From Kiritimatiellales bacterium (GTDB lineage Bacteria > Verrucomicrobiota > Kiritimatiellia > Kiritimatiellales > Pontiellaceae): a stretch of 11,064 nucleotides of DNA. The translations under genes were made by a program, and so were the position numbers. How positions within the stretch are numbered: position 1 is the first letter of the stretch; the number at the start of each line of letters is the position of its first letter. Location of the stretch: NCBI GenBank assembly GCA_013042165.1, contig JABDQT010000290.1:1-11064 (forward strand). The letters are read 5' to 3'. Below the pieces are notes generated by a model, which did no database searches, was not told where the DNA came from, and saw only the letters and a list, made by a program, of their open reading frames with translations. This document shows positions 5,434 to 11,064 of this stretch, one piece after another.

Positions 5434-6735
5434 TTGGTGCTTACCGAAATCGAAAGAAAACGCGCGATCAATGTGATCATCATCACCCAGTGCCTGGGAA
5501 TGGTGATCCTTGCCCTGTTCCAAAACGGATTTTATCTGAACTATTTCACCAAGCTGGGAATCTCCAGCGCGGCGATTGCCATGCTGTTTGCGCTTCCGCC
5601 GCTGCTCGGCACCTTTGCCCTGCTTCCGTTCGCCTTTTATTCAGACCGGTTCGGCAAGAAGAGGCTGGCCCTGATCGGGCAGCTGCTGCTGATCGTGAGC
5701 CTGCTGATATTGATGGGGGCGGGGTGGTCGATTGCCGGACTGGCGCTGCCGCTTGTGGTGGCATCGCTGGTGTTGTTCAGCATCGGTTTCAGTCTGCAGG
5801 TGGCCAACTGGTTCGCCCTGCTCAATCCGATTATCCCGGAGGAGATCCGCGGCCGCTTCTTCGGGCGTTTACGCGTCAGCTTTCAGACGGTCAGCATCCT
5901 CTTCACACTGCTGGCAACCCGCGTCCTTGAGGGCAGTCCCTCGATGACGGCTTTTCAAATCCTGCTGAGTATCGTGTTTGCGGCTTCGCTGTTGCGCTAC
6001 TACACCTATGCCCGGATTCCGGAGCTGGAGAATGCCGCCGGCGAAACCGGGAACCGGCAGACTTTTCGGTCGGCCTTTTCGGCCCTGTTGCGGGTGACGG
6101 GGTATATGCAGTTCAATGGCTATGTTTTTCTGATTACGCTCTTCACGGCCGCGGTGCCGATTGTGTTTGGATTGATGCAGAAGGATATCTTCTTTTTTTC
6201 GCCGGCGCAGATTTCTCTGATGGGCATGTTCTTTCTGGTGGGCGGGATCATCGGTTGCTGGGTGGGCGGCCCGCTGGTTGACCGCTTCGGCACCCGGTTT
6301 GTTTTTTTGGTTGCGCACATGGCCTATGCCGCCGTCATGCTGGCCATGCTTACAAGACATTGGGTGCCCTGGTCGCTCGCGGCACATGCAGGGGGTTGTT
6401 CGCTGCTCTTCAGTTTGATTATCGGCATGGCCGGGGTGGGGGTGAGCTCCGAAATGCTGGCGTTGATTCCCGAAACCAACAAAGCGCTCTCCACGGCCTG
6501 TACGCTGACGCTGATCAACGGAGCGACCGCCGTGTCGGGCATGCTGGTCGCTCGCGCCATCAGCTGGGAGATTCTTTCGTCCGAGTGGCAGATGCTGGGC
6601 CGCACCTACAGCGCCTACGACACCCTGCTGCTCGCCTTCGCGGTTCTTACCCTGCTGATGCTGGGGGCGATCAGGCTCGTGCCGAAGATCGTCAGGCAGG
6701 TCCAGCTTATGCCCGGAAGTTATCCGCGCATCTAG
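5434..6735 (+). CDS. Major facilitator superfamily (MFS) transporter
   Basis: An inner-membrane secondary transporter of 433 residues with about 12 hydrophobic segments. The MFS loop motif between helices 2 and 3 is present as FYSDRFGKKR (68-77), and its echo between helices 8 and 9 as GGPLVDRFGTRF (about 278-289), which fits the two six-helix halves. The substrate cannot be deduced: no binding-site signature I know is visible and the neighbours give no hint. The start is uncertain. The first in-frame ATG lies inside helix 1, so translation must begin at the TTG at 5434 or the GTG at 5437, and no clear ribosome binding site precedes them. An ATG at 5429 is in another frame. The gene ends 3 bases before the end of the convergent lipoprotein gene. 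Confidence 0.88.
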   Translation: MVLTEIERKRAINVIIITQCLGMVILALFQNGFYLNYFTKLGISSAAIAMLFALPPLLGTFALLPFAFYSDRFGKKRLALIGQLLLIVSLLILMGAGWSIAGLALPLVVASLVLFSIGFSLQVANWFALLNPIIPEEIRGRFFGRLRVSFQTVSILFTLLATRVLEGSPSMTAFQILLSIVFAASLLRYYTYARIPELENAAGETGNRQTFRSAFSALLRVTGYMQFNGYVFLITLFTAAVPIVFGLMQKDIFFFSPAQISLMGMFFLVGGIIGCWVGGPLVDRFGTRFVFLVAHMAYAAVMLAMLTRHWVPWSLAAHAGGCSLLFSLIIGMAGVGVSSEMLALIPETNKALSTACTLTLINGATAVSGMLVARAISWEILSSEWQMLGRTYSAYDTLLLAFAVLTLLMLGAIRLVPKIVRQVQLMPGSYPRI

Positions 6736-6738
6736 CTG

Positions 6739-7752
6739 CTATTGCTGGTCGACGAGGGAGTCGAAATAGGCATCCAGCCGCTGGCCGCCATTGGCCTGAA
6801 TCGTATTTTCCATGGTTCGGAAGGAGCGGATGCGCGCCTGCTCCAGGGAGCGATGTGCTTCGCGCCCCTTGTCGCCGACCGATGCGACGATGTTGCCGCC
6901 GGCCTCCTTGATCCGGAGGGCCAGTTCGTAGCGGACAAAGACCATGCCCCGCGTGCGTTCCCCGGTGTCGGTAATCTCCACGCGGCCGTCGATTTCGAGC
7001 ACGGCGGGTTGGCCGATGACGAAGCCATAGCCGGTGATCAACTCCACAAGGCAGGCGGTCATGCGCCGTTCGGTATCGCCCGCAATCGAAATCTGCACAT
7101 TGATCTGCCTGGCCGCATCCGCCAGCGCCGTGCGCAGCTCGTTGAGGTTGTAGTTCGGCGCGGCCGCCGATGCGGACGGGGAGTGAATGATCTTGAGCTG
7201 GCCGAGCAGATACCGGCTTTCTTCGGCGTGGCGGTTGGCGGCACGCAGGGCGGCATATTTTTTCAACGGATCCGTGCTCCCGGCCTGTGCGATATAAAAG
7301 TCAACACGTGCCGTGAGCTCGTCGATTTTTCCGCGGTAGATGGATGCGGTCTGCCGGCGGTCAAAGTAGGCGACGGCATGGTAGCGGCCCTTCTTATCCT
7401 TCCACGCCTCGGCATGCTGGATGTTGTAGAGGGTCTGGGACGAAAGAATGCTGATGTCGGCCGTGAAATCGGTAGTGCGCTCGAACGAGGTAGTGGTTTC
7501 GCGGGTCTGGTCGAGCAGGCGTTCATCGGATTCGATATGGGCCTCGAAAATCCGCGCCAGATTACCGGCGGCGGCGTTCTCCGCGGCACGGCGCGTATCC
7601 CCTGCGCCCACAGCCACCAGAAAGCGGTCTTCAGGGTAGGCCGATTTTGGATTCGCCAGCCACTTCGGCGGGCCGCCTGTCAGACTCTTGCATCCGACCT
7701 GGCTCAACAGGAGCGCTGGCAGAATAATTTTCAGGCAGAATAATTTTTTCAT
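6739..7752 (-). CDS. LPP20-family lipoprotein
   Basis: A 337-residue envelope lipoprotein. Residues 1-20 form a lipoprotein signal peptide with Cys21 as the lipidation site (LLLSQVGC; Gln at -3 is unusual where Leu is typical). Residues 29-70 show the LPP20 signature: P-x-W, then Pro, Tyr, a FLVAVGAG strand and an Ala-rich helix (RRAAENAAAGNLARIF). The name comes from the Helicobacter pylori 20-kDa antigen; the biochemical role is not established. Residues 150-205 look helical, and the C-terminal third has alternating beta/alpha character (INVQISIAG, FVRYELALRIK). It is the last gene of the three-lipoprotein cluster. Its ribosome binding site AAGGA overlaps the stop codon of the COG3014-type gene, and the gap is only 11 bases, so the two are surely co-transcribed and probably translationally coupled. 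Confidence 0.85.
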   Translation of the reverse strand: MKKLFCLKIILPALLLSQVGCKSLTGGPPKWLANPKSAYPEDRFLVAVGAGDTRRAAENAAAGNLARIFEAHIESDERLLDQTRETTTSFERTTDFTADISILSSQTLYNIQHAEAWKDKKGRYHAVAYFDRRQTASIYRGKIDELTARVDFYIAQAGSTDPLKKYAALRAANRHAEESRYLLGQLKIIHSPSASAAAPNYNLNELRTALADAARQINVQISIAGDTERRMTACLVELITGYGFVIGQPAVLEIDGRVEITDTGERTRGMVFVRYELALRIKEAGGNIVASVGDKGREAHRSLEQARIRSFRTMENTIQANGGQRLDAYFDSLVDQQ

Positions 7753-7763
7753 GCGAGCAGTCC

Positions 7764-9167
7764 TTAGTTCAGGTACGAAGATTCAAGCACATTGAGACGG
7801 CCGGCTTCAATGGAAACCCCGGGGCGATCATCGGTATGAAGAAGCATGCCGTGGGTGGAATAATAGTTGACCTGGACGTCATAGACGCCTTCGGGCAGAT
7901 GGATTTCGCGAATCGCGGCCTCGGCCGGAAAAAAGCGGGAGATGCGCAGGTCGGCGTTTTCGGTCTGGTTGACGGCCAGGTCGGCGGCCAGCCGGGCAAA
8001 GAACGCCGCGCCCGTATCCATGTTCTCCGTCATTTTCTGCTTGGCCTGTTCAGCGGCGATGCCCTTGACCACCGCGCGCGTCAGGGTCTTGAGATAGATC
8101 AGCGGTTTCTTGATGTTGAAGGTTTCCTCGGCGGCATTTTCGAGACTCTCGATCGGCTGCAGGTTTTCAGCGGTTGTGCCGGATACCACGACTTCAATTC
8201 GTCCGACTTTCGATGCGCGCTTCTGTATGCGGGGGAGCTGGATCTTGAAGTGGTAGCCGGCGCTCACTCCGGGCCACGCAATGAAACTGAGTCCGGCGAG
8301 GTTCTGCCGGCCGAGATAATTTTCGGATGAACCGCCGAGCACGATCATGTTTTCCTCGGAGTGGATGTAGAATGTGCCGGCCTTTTTGTCGGGGGCCGCT
8401 CCGCTGAAGGCCAGCACGTTGAGCCGCGCAAGGGGTGCACGAACCCGTTCGGTGGAACGGGAAAAATCCGGTATCCGGAACGGATGGACGACGGGCTGGA
8501 GCTTCCAGCCCCGCGCGATTTTTTCCAGGTCGATACGGACATCGTCCCACTTGGCATCGTTGCGGTAGAGCAGCATGCTGAGATAGCGGCCGAGGGCGGA
8601 TTCCTGGAAATAGCTTTTGCCCGGCCGGAAGGTTTCGCGGGCTTCTTCGGCCCGGCTGAGCCTGCCGGCCATTTTCGCATACTTGCTTTCGAGCTGAGCC
8701 AGCTTGTTGTTGATGCGCCGCACCTCGACAAAGGCGGAGTCGTTCTCGCCCAGCGCCAGATAGTTGAGCGCCTTGAACGCATTGAGGTAGACATCCTCAT
8801 AGTCCTCGCCGGCATAGGTCAGCGCATTGTCGTTCAGCAGCAGCGAAGTGGCGGCGCGCGAGAGGCTTTTGGTAAAGTTTTCCTCGATCGCGCGCTCGGC
8901 CTTTTCGAGAAATTCATTGCTCTTTGCGTAGTCGCCGTTCCAGTGGTGGAGCATCCCGATGTCGAGATAGTAGACCACCCGGTCCTTGCGCGTGTAGGCG
9001 GTGTGCTTGCCCGCTTCGATGCGGGCGATGGCCGCGGGATAATCCGCCTTTGCGAGCAGCAGATCGATGCCGGCATAATGCGACTTGTCGGTCCGCAGGC
9101 TGGCGCATCCGGTGAGGAGCAGCAGGGCGGTAACGATTAGTGCTGGGAGTACACGGCGCACGTTCAT
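7764..9167 (-). CDS. COG3014-type lipoprotein with TPR-like helical repeats
   Basis: A 467-residue envelope lipoprotein whose function is unknown. The signal peptide ends in a clean lipobox LLTGC with Cys21. Residues about 30-175 are helical and TPR-like: YPAAIARIEAGK, VVYYLDIGMLHHWNGDYAKSNE, AFKALNYLALGENDSAFVEVRRINNKL. The ALNYLALG stretch with the following Arg-Arg-Ile-Asn is how I recognise the COG3014 group. The C-terminal half (about 250-467) is beta-rich with an amphipathic helical piece, and ends in what looks like a beta-sandwich edge (GVYDVQVNYYSTHG, GVSIEAGRLNVL). It follows the LpoB-type gene by 44 bases and precedes the LPP20 gene by 11. In other bacteria, to my knowledge also in Campylobacter, these three families sit together, which suggests one envelope complex. 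The ribosome binding site is weak (GAAAG). Confidence 0.83.
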   Translation of the reverse strand: MNVRRVLPALIVTALLLLTGCASLRTDKSHYAGIDLLLAKADYPAAIARIEAGKHTAYTRKDRVVYYLDIGMLHHWNGDYAKSNEFLEKAERAIEENFTKSLSRAATSLLLNDNALTYAGEDYEDVYLNAFKALNYLALGENDSAFVEVRRINNKLAQLESKYAKMAGRLSRAEEARETFRPGKSYFQESALGRYLSMLLYRNDAKWDDVRIDLEKIARGWKLQPVVHPFRIPDFSRSTERVRAPLARLNVLAFSGAAPDKKAGTFYIHSEENMIVLGGSSENYLGRQNLAGLSFIAWPGVSAGYHFKIQLPRIQKRASKVGRIEVVVSGTTAENLQPIESLENAAEETFNIKKPLIYLKTLTRAVVKGIAAEQAKQKMTENMDTGAAFFARLAADLAVNQTENADLRISRFFPAEAAIREIHLPEGVYDVQVNYYSTHGMLLHTDDRPGVSIEAGRLNVLESSYLN

Positions 9168-9211
9168 GGGCTTTCAGCGTGCGGCAGTGCCGCACGCGGA
9201 TTGCGAGAGGG

Positions 9212-9814
9212 TTACCACTTCACGCTGCGGCGCTTGACGAACTTCTTGATTTTCTTGTCGCCGATCCAGACCTTCTCGTTGGACTCGAGATGGATGAGTT
9301 CCATATCGACCTGATAGAATTTCACCGCCCGTTTGCCTTCCTCGTCGGTGATGGTCTTGATGCTGCCCTGAAGCATGTAGTCGGCGCCGGTTTCGGCGGC
9401 GAGGCGCTTCTGGGTTTCCTCGCGAGCCCAGGTTTGCTGCTCGGTGCGTTCCTCGCGGAGTTCACCGCGCTCGATCCTGTTGGCCACGAAGGTCACGCGC
9501 CCGTTGTTGACCAGATCACGCTCCAGATCCTTGGTGAAGGTTTCGGTTTCGATGTGTTCGGAGCTTTTGTTGCGCACGGTGCCGACGATAATGACCGGTT
9601 TCCGGGCGTTTCTGGCCGTAAATTCTTCGACCCAGGGGCGGCTGGCAATGTCGGCAATCATTTCGCCGGAAACCAGCTGGGCATCGGTATCGTTCCAGCG
9701 GCCGGAAATATCGATGGCCTCATCGACCGCGACGCGGCTGACCTTGGTTTTGCAGCCGGTCAGGGCCAGAACGGATACGAGGGCGAGGGTATACAGCAGA
9801 TGATGTTTTTTCAT
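9212..9814 (-). CDS. lpoB: Penicillin-binding-protein activator LpoB-type lipoprotein
   Basis: A 200-residue outer-membrane lipoprotein of the LpoB family. In E. coli LpoB reaches across the periplasm and stimulates the peptidoglycan synthase PBP1b. The lipobox ALTGC places the lipidated Cys at residue 21. Family motifs follow: DISGRWNDTDAQLV (35-48), RPWVEEF, KPVIIVGTVRNKSSEHIETETF, ERDLVNNGRVTFVA, ERTEQQTW, AAETGADYMLQGSI and VDMELIHLESNEKVWIGDKKIKK. The linker between Cys21 and the folded domain is only about 14 residues, much shorter than the long flexible linker of E. coli LpoB, so reach or partner may differ. The start is well supported: AGGAGG (9828-9823) lies 8 bases before the ATG. 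It is the first gene of the lipoprotein cluster, 98 bases after the CvpA-family gene, with a candidate promoter between. Confidence 0.9.
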   Translation of the reverse strand: MKKHHLLYTLALVSVLALTGCKTKVSRVAVDEAIDISGRWNDTDAQLVSGEMIADIASRPWVEEFTARNARKPVIIVGTVRNKSSEHIETETFTKDLERDLVNNGRVTFVANRIERGELREERTEQQTWAREETQKRLAAETGADYMLQGSIKTITDEEGKRAVKFYQVDMELIHLESNEKVWIGDKKIKKFVKRRSVKW

Positions 9815-9858
9815 GGCGTGATCCTCCTGTGGTTTGCATGTCGAACAGCTCGAAGGGA

Positions 9859-9890
9859 AGAGTATCGATTGCGCCTTTGGAGGTCAATCG
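9859..9890 (-). promoter_or_regulatory. Candidate promoter with inverted repeat before lpoB
   Basis: On the minus strand TTGACC (9887-9882) and TACTCT (9864-9859) are 17 bases apart. The -35 box is good and the -10 poor. CGATTG (9866-9871) and CAATCG (9885-9890) form an inverted repeat across the spacer and -35 box, suggesting a possible regulator site. It would start transcription of the three-lipoprotein cluster separately from the CvpA-family gene. Confidence 0.35.
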
Positions 9891-9912
9891 CAAGCTGGAG
9901 CGAAGCGTTTAG

Positions 9913-10827
9913 TTATTTCGTCAGCTCGCGGATGATGACATCAAAGTCGGGGTCGCGGATCAGGTCGGTGATCCTGTCGGCGCTGAGCAGGTTTTTCGCC
10001 TTGAGACGATCAATGCTGGTCTGGATCTCTTCGTTGCTGCCGAAGCGGGCCAGCCGCCCGCAGAGCTCCGCCTTGTTATCGTTTTCCCACACCACGCCCA
10101 GCTCGCGCAGTTCCACGAGGGTGGCCCGGTCGTTGAAAAGCCGTTGCAGGGAGGCGTTCTGCTCAATCCGGACGGGATCGCCGCTCAGCAGATCGTCGAC
10201 AAACTGCGGGTCGGAAGCGAGCTGCTGCATGGAGTCGGAAGCAACGACATTTTCCAGATGCTGCATGCCGCGCGCCGGATTGCTGATGACCCGCGCCGTG
10301 GCTGCCGCCTGCGACTCACGCCCATTGCGGGACACCGCCAGGTTGACGATTTCGTATACCGCGCGGCGGGCGAAGCGCCCGAACGCGGAGCGGTTTGCTC
10401 CGGGCATCGAACGGCCGTTGATCCCGACGGCGAGGAGGTCGCCCAGCCAGAACAGGAATACCAGCGATAGGACCGCCACGCAGAAGTTGATGCCGCTGCC
10501 GCCCATGCTGCTGTACCACGGAAGTGTGAAGCCTTCCTGTTTCTGCCTGTCTCGGCGCTCATCGCGGATGTGGGTCATCACGACGTGGAAGATGAAGGTA
10601 ATGATCACGAACGTGAACCCCGCCAGCACCGGAATGGTCACGATGCGCGGACGGTGGGCGATCTCGGCCAGCCAGCCGCCGATGTAGCGCCCGGCGACAT
10701 AGGCCAGCCCATAGGCCAGTACAAACCGGACTACGCCGAGCAGTGAGAGCAGAAAGCCCTTTCGCCATCCTGTATAGAGACAGAAAAGAAGAACCGCTAT
10801 CACCAGTATGTCGATTACCATGTGCAT
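9913..10827 (-). CDS. CvpA-family membrane protein with long C-terminal tail
   Basis: A 304-residue inner-membrane protein. Four hydrophobic segments lie at about 4-20, 25-50, 62-87 and 111-136. The first hairpin carries the CvpA pattern, an Asp near the start (D6) and G-W-R-K-G-F (20-25). CvpA proteins in enterobacteria are about 160 residues, are needed for colicin V release and affect envelope stress tolerance; no transport activity is proven. Here about 165 further residues (138-304) follow. They are soluble, helical and charged, with pieces such as DPQFVDDLLSG and NDRATLVELRELGVV that look like short regulatory helices. I do not recognise a named domain there. The start may be the ATG at 10827 or the one two codons on (10821); GGATTCCG lies just before. 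It is on the same strand as the lipoprotein cluster and upstream of it. Confidence 0.78.
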   Translation of the reverse strand: MHMVIDILVIAVLLFCLYTGWRKGFLLSLLGVVRFVLAYGLAYVAGRYIGGWLAEIAHRPRIVTIPVLAGFTFVIITFIFHVVMTHIRDERRDRQKQEGFTLPWYSSMGGSGINFCVAVLSLVFLFWLGDLLAVGINGRSMPGANRSAFGRFARRAVYEIVNLAVSRNGRESQAAATARVISNPARGMQHLENVVASDSMQQLASDPQFVDDLLSGDPVRIEQNASLQRLFNDRATLVELRELGVVWENDNKAELCGRLARFGSNEEIQTSIDRLKAKNLLSADRITDLIRDPDFDVIIRELTK

Positions 10828-10861
10828 CGGAATCCGATCGATTGAACGAAGGAAAGATAGT

Positions 10862-10891
10862 TTGTTATTTGGAGTCCAGAAAGCCTAAAAT
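10862..10891 (+). promoter_or_regulatory. Candidate rightward promoter into the hairpin region
   Basis: TTGTTA (10862-10867) and TAAAAT (10886-10891) are 18 bases apart; they match four and five of six consensus bases. It lies behind the start of the CvpA-family gene and points right. It could drive a small RNA made of the following hairpins or a gene beyond the window. Confidence 0.4.
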
Positions 10892-10938
10892 GGATATCAG
10901 CTACTGCGTATAGCGTATTGGTCTGCAGGAGGAATGAA

Positions 10939-10971
10939 ATGGAGCCCCACGGGTAAACCCGTGGTTCCCAT
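10939..10971. repeat. Strong hairpin CCACGGG/CCCGTGG
   Basis: CCACGGG-TAAA-CCCGTGG (10947-10964) is a perfect stem with a tetraloop, and ATGG (10939-10942) with CCAT (10968-10971) extends it after a mismatched interval. It is preceded by AGGAGG (10927-10932). No T-run follows on either strand, so it is not a standard terminator. The reading frames from the nearby ATGs close after 5 and 14 codons. Confidence 0.6.
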
Positions 10972-10979
10972 TACATGAC

Positions 10980-11003
10980 CCGCCTTCGCCAAAGGCTACG
11001 GCG
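10980..11003 (+). repeat. Short dispersed repeat, copy 2 (hairpin-forming)
   Basis: This 24-base unit (CCGCC, TCGCC, GGCTA, GGCG in order) matches copy 1 at 1760-1784 on the opposite strand. It can fold into a hairpin with CGCC/GGCG and GCC/GGC pairing around an AAA loop. From memory, similar CGCC-TTCGCC-GGCTACGGCG sequences are frequent between genes in PVC-group genomes; this was not checked. Confidence 0.5.
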
Positions 11004-11007
11004 TGGT

Positions 11008-11056
11008 TCATCCGCCCGTCGCGATGGGGGACATCGCGCCGAAGCAGATGAGCGGA
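11008..11056. repeat. Hairpin CGCGATG/CATCGCG with outer pairing
   Basis: CGCGATG (11020-11026) and CATCGCG (11032-11038) form a perfect 7-bp stem with a GGGGA loop. Outside it, TCATC (11008-11012) can pair with GATGA (11047-11051), or TCCGC (11011-11015) with GCGGA (11052-11056). It is the third hairpin in a row at the right edge of the window, and the structure may continue beyond it. Confidence 0.5.
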
Positions 11057-11064
11057 CATTCCTC

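Noticed and set aside
8361..9140. Long plus-strand open frame opposite the COG3014-type gene
   Set aside because: It is antisense to a gene with a clear lipoprotein signal and family features. Its translation is low in complexity and resembles no family. Similar long antisense frames lie opposite lpoB and the LPP20 gene, as expected in GC-rich DNA.
9140..10687. 515-codon plus-strand open frame opposite lpoB and the CvpA-family gene
   Set aside because: It spans the antisense of two recognised genes and the gap between them, and its product is rich in Ser/Arg runs typical of shadow frames.
10934..10978. Tiny frames after AGGAGG: 14 codons from the ATG at 10934, 5 codons from the ATG at 10939
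   Set aside because: The first ATG is only one base from the AGGAGG, the second frame closes after five codons, and both run through a perfect hairpin. They fit a repeat better than a peptide gene.
1..11064. Defence system, CRISPR array, prophage or toxin-antitoxin pair
   Set aside because: No regularly spaced repeats, Cas, nuclease, integrase, capsid or small paired genes were found; all sizeable genes belong to housekeeping, transport, regulation or envelope families.

Overview
The window reads as chromosomal DNA of a diderm (Gram-negative-type) bacterium. Evidence for an outer membrane is a TonB-dependent receptor with its TonB box and three consecutive lipoproteins, one of them LpoB-like. 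Coding density is high, GC is moderately high, and most genes are on the minus strand. From general resemblance of the proteins and of the short dispersed repeats I suspect the PVC group, perhaps Kiritimatiellota. That is inference and was not tested by any search.

Left part (1-1675). The 3' end of a patatin-like phospholipase gene runs in from the left on the plus strand. It converges on a LacI-family regulator gene (486-1490, minus), with a hairpin plus T-run between them that fits a terminator for the regulator. Upstream of the regulator is a tRNA-Arg(UCU) gene on the minus strand.

Middle part (1675-6735). After about 210 bases of palindrome-rich spacer comes a BtuB-like TonB-dependent receptor (minus). 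It is preceded by a leader with a cobalamin riboswitch aptamer, so it is very probably a vitamin B12 uptake receptor repressed by its own substrate. Further right on the minus strand are a single-domain STAS (anti-sigma-factor antagonist type) protein and RsmI, the 16S rRNA C1402 2'-O-methyltransferase, in a short form without the usual C-terminal domain. A major facilitator superfamily transporter is divergent from rsmI on the plus strand.

Right part (6739-10827, all minus). Read in transcription order: a CvpA-family membrane protein with a long C-terminal tail, an LpoB-type penicillin-binding-protein activator lipoprotein, a COG3014-type lipoprotein with helical repeats, and an LPP20-family lipoprotein. 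The last three form a tight cluster, all with the lipidated Cys at residue 21, and probably act together at the cell envelope.

The last 230 bases have no convincing gene. They hold a candidate rightward promoter and a run of three hairpins. One hairpin shares a sequence with the spacer between the tRNA and btuB, about 9 kb away, so a dispersed repeat family is likely. I found no CRISPR array, phage gene, toxin-antitoxin pair or defence system. The least explained sequence is this non-coding hairpin/repeat DNA; the rest consists of recognisable families.
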